This document shows, piece by piece, positions 12,205 through 19,493 of a stretch of DNA of 21,259 nt. Under the pieces are notes generated by a model. That model was not told the origin of the DNA. It ran no database searches and saw only the letters and a list, made by a program, of their open reading frames with translations. The first letter of the stretch is position 1. Each line of letters starts with the position of its first letter. The DNA is taken from assembly GCA_049694275.1 (NCBI GenBank), contig JBAVQS010000421.1:1-21259 (forward strand), read 5' to 3'. The DNA comes from JBAVQS01 sp049694275. GTDB taxonomy: Bacteria > Chloroflexota > Anaerolineae > UBA4142 > SHND01. Both the position numbers and the translations under genes were made by a program.

Positions 12205-13092
12205 ATGGCTACTGGGAATGTTGTAGGGGATCCGAGCAATGCTGACGGCCGGCGCGATGATCGCGTGCTGCTGTTAACACGAATAACCGCCGGAGCGGTT
12301 ATCGTCGTCCTGGTTCTCGCAGTCTGGATTCTTTACTTTTATCCGGATACGACCGATCAGAATTTTTCCTGGACGATCGCCCCTCGCCTGACTGCCATGG
12401 CCCTTGGCGCAGGTTACACGATGGGCATTTACTTTTTCCTGCGCGTCCTGACCGCCCGGCGCTGGCACTCGGTGGCGATTGGGTTTCTCCCCATCACCGC
12501 CTTTACCATCTTTATGGCGCTGGCAACCATCGTCCATGCCGACCGTTTCCATGCAGGCGCCTGGAACTTTATCCTCTGGTCGGTGATCTACGCGATTACT
12601 CCCTTCCTCGTCCCCTTTCTGTGGTGGCGTAACCAAAAGACCGCCCCGCGTGCTCCCTCCCCCGATGAGCGCCTGGTTCCCCTTATAGTTCGACGAGTTG
12701 CCGCAGCCGAGGGGGTTGTCTTTATTCTCCTCGGCGTGCTCGCGTTTTTGATTCCCGATCTTGCCATCGGTGTCTTTCCCTGGAAGTTGACGCCGCTCAC
12801 TGCACGCGTGCTTGCCGGTTGGGCCATGCTACCTGGAGTCGGCGGAATTGTGCTCTCTCTGGAATCACGCTGGAGCAGTTGGCAGGTCGTCGTTGAATCC
12901 TTTACGGTCGGCGTCCTCTTTTTTGCGCTGGCTCTCCCACGCGCCTGGAATGACCTCGCACCCGGCGCGCTCGGCACATGGATTCTCCTCGCGTTTGTCG
13001 TAGGAATCCTCGTCGTCGCGCCGGTCTTTTACGTGACGATGCAGTCTCGGCGCGTCTTGCCCTCCAATTCTGCGCAAAGAGGACCGGCCTGA
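12205..13092 (+). CDS. Multispanning membrane protein of unknown function
   Basis: A 295-residue integral membrane protein with about eight hydrophobic segments after a short charged N-terminus (GDPSNADGRRDDRVLLLTR). There are two similar-sized blocks of four helices, split by a hydrophilic loop around residues 147-163 (RNQKTAPRAPSPDERLV). I recognise no family or catalytic motif. The ATG at 12205 is preferred over GTG 12199 because AAAGGAGG (12191-12198) sits 6 nt before it. It is divergent from the flavoprotein gene and convergent with the lipoprotein gene; neither suggests a job. Confidence 0.8.
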   Translation: MATGNVVGDPSNADGRRDDRVLLLTRITAGAVIVVLVLAVWILYFYPDTTDQNFSWTIAPRLTAMALGAGYTMGIYFFLRVLTARRWHSVAIGFLPITAFTIFMALATIVHADRFHAGAWNFILWSVIYAITPFLVPFLWWRNQKTAPRAPSPDERLVPLIVRRVAAAEGVVFILLGVLAFLIPDLAIGVFPWKLTPLTARVLAGWAMLPGVGGIVLSLESRWSSWQVVVESFTVGVLFFALALPRAWNDLAPGALGTWILLAFVVGILVVAPVFYVTMQSRRVLPSNSAQRGPA

Positions 13093-13184
13093 CATGCAAG
13101 CACAACAGGCCACAGGATAAGGAATCTATTGGATGCTAGCGTGCTCACCGGCGCGGGCGAGGTGTGTAGCAGGCGAAGGATAGG

Positions 13185-13631
13185 TTACTGCTTGACCGTC
13201 CCCAGCGCGGTCAGGAGCAGCACATCGGGGATATTGGGGTCCGAGATGAAAAAGACGGCAAAGACCTGCTGGCCGCGCAGCCACCCTTTGCCGTGCACGG
13301 AAGCATTGGCCACCGTGAGCTTGGGGTCTGTCTTCCAGTCCCCCTTGTTGAGCTGCGTATCGTACAAGGTCTGAACGTCGTTCCAGGTAGCCGTCTTGTC
13401 GAGCGTATAGATACGGCTGTCGATATTATCGATCTGGACGCCCTGGGCATTCTTGAGCCCATCTGTTACGGTGTTCTTGAGCTGAACGTAGGGACCATTG
13501 GTCGTCGGCTGTGCGCCGGTCGCCAGCGGAAGGCTGTCCATTGTCACCGGCGCGGGGGGGCTGCAGCCGATCAGGACTCCAACGACCAGGCAGGCGAAAC
13601 CGAGAAAAAGGGCAAAGCTGAATGATTTCAT
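13185..13631 (-). CDS. Small lipoprotein of unknown function
   Basis: A 148-residue exported lipoprotein. The signal peptide is MKSFSF plus a hydrophobic core with lipobox LIGC, so C23 would be lipidated. The mature part is polar and includes ATWNDVQTLYDTQLNKGDWK and FAVFFISDPNIPDVLLLTAL, a layout of an alpha/beta domain of about 100 residues that I cannot name. An AAGGAG ribosome site is 8 nt before the ATG. It follows the ParB-like/USP gene by 24 bp and is the last gene of the minus-strand series. Confidence 0.82.
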   Translation of the reverse strand: MKSFSFALFLGFACLVVGVLIGCSPPAPVTMDSLPLATGAQPTTNGPYVQLKNTVTDGLKNAQGVQIDNIDSRIYTLDKTATWNDVQTLYDTQLNKGDWKTDPKLTVANASVHGKGWLRGQQVFAVFFISDPNIPDVLLLTALGTVKQ

Positions 13632-13655
13632 TGCGCGACTCCTTGGCAGAAAGAT

Positions 13656-15338
13656 CTAACGGCAGATCAAAAGCGGGCACGGGGATTCGCGCAGCAGCCA
13701 GTTGACGGCGCTACCAACCATGACCTCTTCGACAGCGGACATACTATATCCGCCCAGAATGACGAGGTCAAAGCCGCGTTTTTTGATCAGGTCAAGCAGC
13801 AGGTCGAGGCGGCCGTTCAGGACGATGCATTCTCCCTGGATCTCGTGCATTTCCAGATAATCGCGTGCATAGTCGAGAACGTTCGCCGAAACGCGCGGGG
13901 GATCGGGAATGGCAACCACGGTCAGCGCCGTTTTCCACATCTCGGCAAGATAGGTTGCGACAAAGAGAGCCTCTTTAGCTTTGGGGCTACCGTCATACGC
14001 CAGCATCGCGCGCTCGATGCAGACGGTGGTGTGCGGGACGGCAAGGACCGGGCGCGCCAGCCGCCAGAGAATCGAGCGGAGCCCGGACCCCAGGCTTGGC
14101 AGGCCGGCCGGCGGCGGATGCGCCGCGTAGAGGACCACGAGATCGGCCAGGAGGGCTCGTTCACAAATCTTGTCCCCGACTTTGCCAGTCTCGATCGCCA
14201 TGCTCCCACTCAGGCCAGCCGTCGCGCACCGCTCGTTAAAGCGCGCCTGAACCGCCAGCGCCTCTGCGCTCTTTTTCTGCGCCTCGTGATTGACAATATG
14301 CAGCCCGTGCAGCCGTGAGCCTTCCCTCTCGGCGATACAGATCGCCTGCTCCAGCGCCTGCCAGCTTTCCGGCTCGCCGCTGATCGGCACGAGAATGTCC
14401 ATAAAGAGCTGCTCGGTGTAGCGATCGAGGAGCCTCGTCTTGCGCCAGTTCCCCGGCGCCGCCTCGGCGCTCCCAGCGCGCGCGTTCTCCAGCACGGCCA
14501 GATCCGTCACCGCCGCTTCCGGCCGGATCACCCAGCCCAGCTCCTGGCGCAGCATCTCGTGGTGCTCCCATACCCACAGGTACAGGTCCGTCTCGGTGCG
14601 GCCGGGGAACCACCGGAGCAAGCCCCGGTCACGAATGGCCTCGACAAATGGGGCATAGACCTGATCGTACCAATTGGCCGCCGCATCCGCCGCCGACACC
14701 TCGCGGCCCTGCGCTTGCGCCATCAGGTCGTGCTGCACCTGGATTTGCGCCATGAGCTTGCTGTACTGGCCCGGCACCGTCAGGCTCAGGTCTATGTTTG
14801 GACGGCGCTCGGCGAGGCCCGTTGCATCAAGGAAATCGGCGTATTCGGCTTTGACAATCAGGTCGTCGGGCTGGACATCGGGAGTCAACGGAACGGGCGA
14901 TTGGACCTCGATAACACGGGCGTCGATAAACTCCATCTTTTGCTGGCGCGCAATCGAAACTCGGTGGTTGCCGTCGAGCACGAAATAGGCTTCGCCGACC
15001 CGGTAGAGGTCAATCGGCGGTAATCCGGCGCCGCTGCCCGCGTCCGCAAACGCGGCCTTGACGCGTGACCAGCGCTGGACATCATCGGCCTGGCGAGGCA
15101 AAAAGGTGCGGGTGAAATCGCTATAGCGACCGACGCTGCCCACAATCGCCGCGACCGGGACCGACTGGACGCCCCGCTCGACTTTGGCGCTGAGCCGGAG
15201 CTTGCGAGCGACCTCTTCGTACGAGAGGAGTTGATTCGACTTGCCGGTCAAGCGCGCGAGCGCCTCTTGCAGCGCGGCCTGCTGCCGCGCCGCCTGAAAA
15301 TCGCGCATGGCCGCCTGAAGCACAGTGGGGTTGGGCAT
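13656..15338 (-). CDS. ParB-like domain fused to two universal stress protein domains
   Basis: A 560-residue multidomain protein. Residues about 55-145 form a ParB/sulfiredoxin-like domain with the motif FVLDGNHRVSIARQQ (119-133), where GNHR replaces the usual GHHR/GERR of ParB proteins. A mostly helical middle region (about 155-300) includes PGRTETDLYLWVWEHH (245-260), reminiscent of DUF4032-type proteins, though I cannot confirm that. Two USP domains follow (about 311-436 and 441-560). The second keeps an ATP-loop-like GGYSMSAVEEVMVGSAVNWL; the first is shorter at that place. It is probably cytoplasmic. It starts 4 bp after the HD gene stop, so it is co-translated. A nucleotide- or stress-sensing role is inferred; no ParB partner gene is nearby. 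Confidence 0.85.
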   Translation of the reverse strand: MPNPTVLQAAMRDFQAARQQAALQEALARLTGKSNQLLSYEEVARKLRLSAKVERGVQSVPVAAIVGSVGRYSDFTRTFLPRQADDVQRWSRVKAAFADAGSGAGLPPIDLYRVGEAYFVLDGNHRVSIARQQKMEFIDARVIEVQSPVPLTPDVQPDDLIVKAEYADFLDATGLAERRPNIDLSLTVPGQYSKLMAQIQVQHDLMAQAQGREVSAADAAANWYDQVYAPFVEAIRDRGLLRWFPGRTETDLYLWVWEHHEMLRQELGWVIRPEAAVTDLAVLENARAGSAEAAPGNWRKTRLLDRYTEQLFMDILVPISGEPESWQALEQAICIAEREGSRLHGLHIVNHEAQKKSAEALAVQARFNERCATAGLSGSMAIETGKVGDKICERALLADLVVLYAAHPPPAGLPSLGSGLRSILWRLARPVLAVPHTTVCIERAMLAYDGSPKAKEALFVATYLAEMWKTALTVVAIPDPPRVSANVLDYARDYLEMHEIQGECIVLNGRLDLLLDLIKKRGFDLVILGGYSMSAVEEVMVGSAVNWLLRESPCPLLICR

Positions 15339-15342
15339 CGTG

Positions 15343-16182
15343 TCACTCGATTTTGAGGGATTGGATCAAGCGCTTTTCAGTTTCGCCGCTGATGGTCGCC
15401 TCGACCTCGATCAGCGTTTCAATTCCCGAGCCGTGCAGCTTGTCCTTCATCAGTTCGTCGATCTGGAAAATGCCCGCCGAGTTGTTCATCAGGATGCGAA
15501 TGCGGATGGGGCGCTCTTCGCCGGGGCCGATCTCGACTTTTTCGATGGCCGCCGCGGAAACGGAATGGATGTTCAGGTGTCCTGCCTGGATCGGAATGCG
15601 TGAACGCCCTTCCGCCATGTCCAGCGCGTCGGCCACCCGTACCACGCCCGCCTCAATCGTCATCGGGCGGCCGCCGGCGCGGTGCGAGATGATCGCGTGG
15701 AGAATTTCCGAGCGGAGGATGGTCCGCGCGGCAACCGGATAAATCCCGTCGAGCAGGTCATCGATCTTGGGCTGCCCCACAAACAGGCTGTAGAGCTCGT
15801 GATCGATCCGGTGAATCGACATGCCGACATCGTGCAAGAGCGCGGCGAGCACGACCACGACCTCGACGTCGTACTGCGTAAAGCCATAAAGCGGACCGTA
15901 GTTCTTGACGAGGCTGAACTGGACATCGCGCTCGGCCAGCAGGCGCGTCAGGCGCAGGGCGATGTTGGCGATAATGTGCATGTGTACCGGGCCGTGGTCG
16001 CTCATCCCCAGCCGGTCCATGGCGTTCATGTTTTGCGCCTGCCAGAGGGCGTGCAGTTCCTCATCGGCGTTCACTCGGCCCAGCACCTGCTGCAGCGCCG
16101 GGTTGTGCCGGGCCGGCAGGCGAATGAGTGGATGGACCTGCGTGGTCGGTTCAGATAAAGCAATATCAGTAGTCGGTTCCAT
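15343..16182 (-). CDS. HD-domain phosphohydrolase
   Basis: A 279-residue HD-superfamily metal-dependent phosphohydrolase. Visible ligands: H67 (HGPVHMHIIANIALRL), H117-D118 (LAALLHDVGMSIHRIDHE), His in HAIISHRAGG (162-167) and D185/D188 (VRVADALDMAEG). The C-terminal 75 residues form a separate beta-rich domain (EIGPGEERPIRIRILMNN). The substrate cannot be read; related proteins act on nucleotides. The ATG at 16182 is preferred to TTG 16200 because AAGGA lies 4 nt ahead. It sits 22 bp after the phosphatase gene and 4 bp before the ParB-like/USP gene, one transcription unit. Confidence 0.87.
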   Translation of the reverse strand: MEPTTDIALSEPTTQVHPLIRLPARHNPALQQVLGRVNADEELHALWQAQNMNAMDRLGMSDHGPVHMHIIANIALRLTRLLAERDVQFSLVKNYGPLYGFTQYDVEVVVVLAALLHDVGMSIHRIDHELYSLFVGQPKIDDLLDGIYPVAARTILRSEILHAIISHRAGGRPMTIEAGVVRVADALDMAEGRSRIPIQAGHLNIHSVSAAAIEKVEIGPGEERPIRIRILMNNSAGIFQIDELMKDKLHGSGIETLIEVEATISGETEKRLIQSLKIE

Positions 16183-16204
16183 TTGTTCCTTACCGGACAA
16201 GCCT

Positions 16205-16831
16205 TTATTTTGCCTGATCCAGGTGCGCGATGCTGTTCATGAGCGTCACGGTAAAATGCCCATCGCGTTCCTTGAACATGTTGACACAGGCCACGTCCTG
16301 GCGCACGCGCCAGAGCGCATCGTTGGGCAGTCCGAGTACATGGCAGAGAATGACGTGACAGGTGACACGGTGCGAAAAGAGAGCGATGGTCTCGCCGAGA
16401 TGGTCCTCGCTCATGCTGTGCAGCGCATTCTCGATCCGGTTCCGTACCTGTCGGACCGACTCGCCGCCCGGAAAGCGGACGCGCCCCGGCGCTTTGAGCC
16501 ACGCTTCCCACAGTTCGGGGTTTTTGGCCTGCGCTTCTTCAGCCGAGAGGCCTTCCCAGCCGCCATAGTCAATATCGAGCAGTTCCGCGCGTGGCTCGAC
16601 CTGAAGGTTGTGCAGGGCGGCGAGGGGCGCCGCCGTTTCGAGCGCACGGGGGAGGGGACTGGAATAAACTGCATCGATCTTGCGATTCATAAACTGCCGC
16701 GCGATCTGGTTGGCCTGTTCCTGCCCGATCGCGTTGAGCGAAACGTCGGACCGTCCCCGAAACCGGTCCTCCTTGTTCCAGTTAGTTTCACCGTGTCGTA
16801 TCAGGATAAAATGCGTACTAATACGAATCAC
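16205..16831 (-). CDS. Histidine phosphatase (phosphoglycerate mutase-like)
   Basis: A 208-residue cytoplasmic enzyme of the histidine phosphatase superfamily. The catalytic motif is LIRHGETNWN (10-19) with phospho-acceptor H13; YSSPLPRALETA (56-67) supplies R62; E83 lies in AELLDIDYGGWEG; the second histidine is H154 in LFSHRVTCHVI. It resembles alpha-ribazole phosphatase or broad-specificity phosphatases more than glycolytic mutase, but no cobalamin genes are near. The start is GTG at 16831, oddly only 1 nt after AGGAG; an in-frame ATT at 16828 would be better spaced. It belongs to the HD/USP operon. Confidence 0.9.
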   Translation of the reverse strand: MIRISTHFILIRHGETNWNKEDRFRGRSDVSLNAIGQEQANQIARQFMNRKIDAVYSSPLPRALETAAPLAALHNLQVEPRAELLDIDYGGWEGLSAEEAQAKNPELWEAWLKAPGRVRFPGGESVRQVRNRIENALHSMSEDHLGETIALFSHRVTCHVILCHVLGLPNDALWRVRQDVACVNMFKERDGHFTVTLMNSIAHLDQAK

Positions 16832-16842
16832 ACTCCTTTTTT

Positions 16843-16860
16843 GATTTCAGATTTCAGATT
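16843..16860 (-). repeat. Short heptamer array GATTTCA
   Basis: GATTTCA occurs twice in register (16843-16849, 16850-16856), followed by a partial GATT. It lies in the 47-bp gap immediately upstream of the phosphatase ribosome site. Confidence 0.6.
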
Positions 16861-16878
16861 GCGGCTTGAACCGCCAGT

Positions 16879-17409
16879 CTATTGGGCGACTGCCCTTCTG
16901 GACTTTTCCAGAATGCGGGCATCCAGCGTCTCTTGAAGGAACTTGTTGAACATCTCTTGGTCTGTTTGCCGCGAACTCCGACCGTAAAGCTGCATTGCGC
17001 GGCCAAAAAGGAACATGCCACCTATACCAACAATTGGCCCCAGTACTCCAATGTATGGTTGAATGCTACCATTCAGTAACCCTTGAATCGTGAATACGCT
17101 GGATATAGCCAGAAAAAAAAGCACACCGCCAAGCCAGCAGGTCATAAAGGGCGCGACCCAGGATTCAATACCACTCTGGGTCTGAATCAGCGTTCCTCCA
17201 TTTTCGGACTCAAACCGACCTCGCATCGTTACACGCCAGGAATTCCGTTCCGCTAAATTCTTGCGTAGCTCGAACTGGTTGCCGTACAGCTTGCAGCGAA
17301 CCGGGTGCGGGTCTAGATACGAAAAGAATCCCTTGTCGGGCGCGGTCTTGGCTTGCAATCGTTTTTTGCATTCCTGAACATTGAGGTCCGTATACAGGAC
17401 TTGGTTCAT
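16879..17409 (-). CDS. Small membrane protein of unknown function
   Basis: A 176-residue protein. Residues 1-85 are polar (KTAPDKGFFSYLDPHPVRC, then a beta-like RNSWRVTMRGRFESENGGT). Two membrane segments follow (about 86-109 and 119-136), then a helical tail with TDQEMFNKFLQETLDARILE. I do not recognise it; the N-terminal domain could be a membrane-adjacent beta domain. The ATG at 17409 has a distant AGGA upstream. Composition is somewhat AT-richer than its neighbours. It precedes the phosphatase gene by 47 bp on the same strand and may be the first gene of that operon. Confidence 0.78.
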   Translation of the reverse strand: MNQVLYTDLNVQECKKRLQAKTAPDKGFFSYLDPHPVRCKLYGNQFELRKNLAERNSWRVTMRGRFESENGGTLIQTQSGIESWVAPFMTCWLGGVLFFLAISSVFTIQGLLNGSIQPYIGVLGPIVGIGGMFLFGRAMQLYGRSSRQTDQEMFNKFLQETLDARILEKSRRAVAQ

Positions 17410-17476
17410 AGAGTTTTCAGGTTCCTAACACCGCCCCATTTCCGTACCCCGCGTTCGTCCGTACCAGACGTTCTTA

Positions 17477-17482
17477 ATTATA
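17477..17482 (-). promoter_or_regulatory. -10 box upstream of the 16879-17409 gene
   Basis: TATAAT on the minus strand in an otherwise GC-rich spacer. The -35 at 17 bp is poor (TAGCCG). The start would be near 17470, a leader of about 60 nt. Confidence 0.35.
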
Positions 17483-17526
17483 CCCCACTTCCAAAGGAGC
17501 GGCTAGAGAAACACAAAGCGCCAATC

Positions 17527-17555
17527 GCCCCACTTCCCTTTGAGGAAAGTGGGGC
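17527..17555 (-). terminator. Hairpin after the PQQ-type gene, T-run missing
   Basis: GCCCCACTTCC (17527-17537) pairs with GGAAAGTGGGGC (17544-17555) with one bulged base. It begins 12 bp after the beta-propeller gene stop on the minus strand. No T-run follows, so it may be a 3' stabiliser rather than a true intrinsic terminator. Confidence 0.4.
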
Positions 17556-17567
17556 CGGAGTCAGAGA

Positions 17568-19118
17568 TCACGGCGCGACGCCATTCAACGAATAGGCGGT
17601 GAGCTGTCCGCCCATGTCCGTGATGTAAAGGACGCCGTTCGCGACAATCGGGCTGGACCAATGAATCCAGCCGATCTGTGTGTCATTCCAGAGGGTGTTG
17701 CCGGTCGTCGGGTCGAGCGCCCAGACGCCGCCCGAACCGGCGTAATAGAGGACACCGTTCGCAAGGATGGGCGAGGTTCCCCCGTTGCCGATTTGCCACT
17801 GCGGTTGGAGCGCCGGATTGCCGCTCCCATCTACCGTCAGCTTTAATCCCGAGATGCCATTGTCATTGGCGACAAACACCCAGGTGCTGCTGTCGGCGGG
17901 ATTCACCCATACCGCCGGTTGGGTCAGCACCTCGCCCCCCTGCGGGACGTCGATGATCGCACCAATTTCGCCGCCGGTATTGCCCGGCGCACCCTGGCCG
18001 CTCAAGTTGTCCAGGTTGAGGAGCCGCAGCTTGGCATCCTTGCCGCTCTGAACGGCGAGATGCTGGACGACGCTGTTCCCCGGAACGGGAAGGATCGCGG
18101 GCGCCGTGCTGCCGATATCCGTATCGGTGTCTTGAAGGTCCTGATAGTTGGTCGGGGTATAGCTATCGACGGGGAGGCCATTGACGCTGGTCCCGTTCGG
18201 GTTGAGGGAAAAGACTGTGTCGCCCCAAAAATACTGGCCGGGGTTGAAGGTGCCGTTGCCCGTTGCCATATAGATTTTGTCGGTGGCGGAGCTATAGATG
18301 ACGCCCGGCCGCGCCCAGATGGCGGTCTGCACCTCGCTGCAATCCGGAGTGCTCGGCTTTTGGAAAAAGTGCACGGCGCGGTTGCTGCACACGGTGTTGA
18401 ATACTTTTTGCGTGCCGGCGGTCAGGTCAATCGCGGTCACATGCCCCTGGTAATCCCCTGCATCGCCCGGATAGCCGCCGTTCGTGACATAGAGATAGGT
18501 GTGCCCGTTCGCGGCGGTCGCCAGGCTAAGCGCCGATGAGCCTTTTTCATTCCAGCCCTTGCGCGTGGCCAGCGCCGGAAACCCATTCCCGGTGACTTCG
18601 GTCCCGGTTCCGACCTTGAAGCGATGGACCTTACCATCCAGCCCATAGCTGTACACATATTGCCGGTTGGGGTTGAGCACCGGCGACGAGGTGGTATAGC
18701 AGGGCGTAGCGCCGCGGTTGATGGTGCAGGTACCTGGCCCATATTGCTTGCTCCAGACCGCTGCTCCGGTAATGGCATTACGAGCGACGAGGCGGCCAGA
18801 GCGGGTCGTAGCGAAAATCAGGTTTTTGACCCCCTGGCTGGTGGTCACGTTTGCCAGATAGACCGGCGCGCCATCGGCGGAGGTAGGCAGTGCGACCTGA
18901 AAGAGCTTTTGGAGTTGATTCACGTTGGCGGCGGTGAGGGTGGATTCGCTGGGATTGTTGCCGCTGTGCTGCGTATCGAAATTGAACTGCAGCCAGTCAT
19001 AGGCCGCAACCGGCGCGAGACCGGTCGCCTGGGCCGGATAAGCCGGGGGAGCGGCGTGCAGGGGGACCGGAATCAAGAGGAACAGGGTGAGAAGGACAAA
19101 CCCGAGAATACGCGACAT
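17568..19118 (-). CDS. Secreted PQQ-type beta-propeller protein
   Basis: A 516-residue exported protein. The signal peptide is MSRILGFVLL plus a Leu-rich core with a likely cut after LHA (residue 22). The mature protein is built of PQQ-like beta-propeller blades: repeated units such as GRLVARNAITGAAVWSKQYG, GGVWALDPTTGNTLWND and GQLTAYSLNG show the A-x-D/N-x-x-T-G-x-x-x-W pattern. The sequence DWLQFNFDTQHSGNNPSEST near the N-terminus is typical of secreted bacterial relatives. Four Cys in the middle could form disulfides. No dehydrogenase cofactor or catalytic residues are evident, so an enzymatic role is not supported; binding or scaffold is more likely. ATG at 19118 chosen over GTG 19124 because GGGAGG lies ahead. 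Confidence 0.88.
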   Translation of the reverse strand: MSRILGFVLLTLFLLIPVPLHAAPPAYPAQATGLAPVAAYDWLQFNFDTQHSGNNPSESTLTAANVNQLQKLFQVALPTSADGAPVYLANVTTSQGVKNLIFATTRSGRLVARNAITGAAVWSKQYGPGTCTINRGATPCYTTSSPVLNPNRQYVYSYGLDGKVHRFKVGTGTEVTGNGFPALATRKGWNEKGSSALSLATAANGHTYLYVTNGGYPGDAGDYQGHVTAIDLTAGTQKVFNTVCSNRAVHFFQKPSTPDCSEVQTAIWARPGVIYSSATDKIYMATGNGTFNPGQYFWGDTVFSLNPNGTSVNGLPVDSYTPTNYQDLQDTDTDIGSTAPAILPVPGNSVVQHLAVQSGKDAKLRLLNLDNLSGQGAPGNTGGEIGAIIDVPQGGEVLTQPAVWVNPADSSTWVFVANDNGISGLKLTVDGSGNPALQPQWQIGNGGTSPILANGVLYYAGSGGVWALDPTTGNTLWNDTQIGWIHWSSPIVANGVLYITDMGGQLTAYSLNGVAP

Positions 19119-19164
19119 GGGCACCTCCCTGGGGAACCGGAACTGCGACTTTACTGCGGCCTCT

Positions 19165-19194
19165 ATTGTAGCATTTGCCTCTATTGCCCGTCAA
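19165..19194 (-). promoter_or_regulatory. Promoter of the beta-propeller gene
   Basis: Minus strand: TTGACG (5/6, 19194-19189), 18-bp spacer, TACAAT (5/6, 19170-19165). The direct repeat GCCTCTATTG (19159-19168 and 19177-19186, plus strand) covers the -10 and spacer. Confidence 0.65.
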
Positions 19195-19251
19195 CGCCCA
19201 CTTTCCCGGTTCTCCGGCACTCACCCCTGACATCCCCCTGATTTCCTTGAT

Positions 19252-19280
19252 TTGCCCTTTTTTTTGCCTTGTGCTAGTAT
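19252..19280 (+). promoter_or_regulatory. Possible extended -10 promoter of the GH18-like gene
   Basis: TTGCCC (4/6), 17-bp spacer containing a long T tract, then TGC-TAGTAT (19275-19280). The leader to the TTG start at 19494 would be about 200 nt. Confidence 0.4.
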
Positions 19281-19424
19281 CAACAGCAATTCGCTGGGCC
19301 GGTTATGCAAGAAATTCGCATCTTTTCACCTGCTTCCTTCTCCGCTAGTTTTCTCATCGCCGTACCTGTTTCCCGGTCGTATCGCTATGGTCATTCGATT
19401 CAGCTCAATATCTATCTGCATCAA

Positions 19425-19473
19425 ACGTCTAGCGTCTTACGTCCAATATCCAACCTTGAATCTCAAACCTCCG
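19425..19473 (+). repeat. Degenerate heptamer array, seven units
   Basis: In-register 7-mers ACGTCTA, GCGTCTT, ACGTCCA, ATATCCA, ACCTTGA, ATCTCAA, ACCTCCG. The array ends 6 bp before the AAAGGAG ribosome site of the next gene. Confidence 0.55.
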
Positions 19474-19493
19474 TTCAGTAAAGGAGAAATAGC

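Larger units (their letters stand above)
19119..19493. other. Divergent promoter region between secreted-protein genes
   Basis: About 375 bp with no supported gene. It holds a good minus-strand promoter with a duplicated decamer, a weaker plus-strand extended -10 promoter, a long (about 200 nt) plus-strand leader and a degenerate heptamer array just before the ribosome site of the GH18-like gene. Confidence 0.65.

Noticed and set aside
13656..15338. Chromosome-partition ParB
   Set aside because: The N-terminal fold is ParB-like, but there is no helix-turn-helix DNA-binding domain of ParB, no parA and no parS-like site, and the C-terminus is two USP domains.
15905..16936. Plus-strand frame of 343 codons
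   Set aside because: It is antisense to the HD hydrolase and histidine phosphatase genes, which carry full catalytic motifs; the translation has no recognisable domain.
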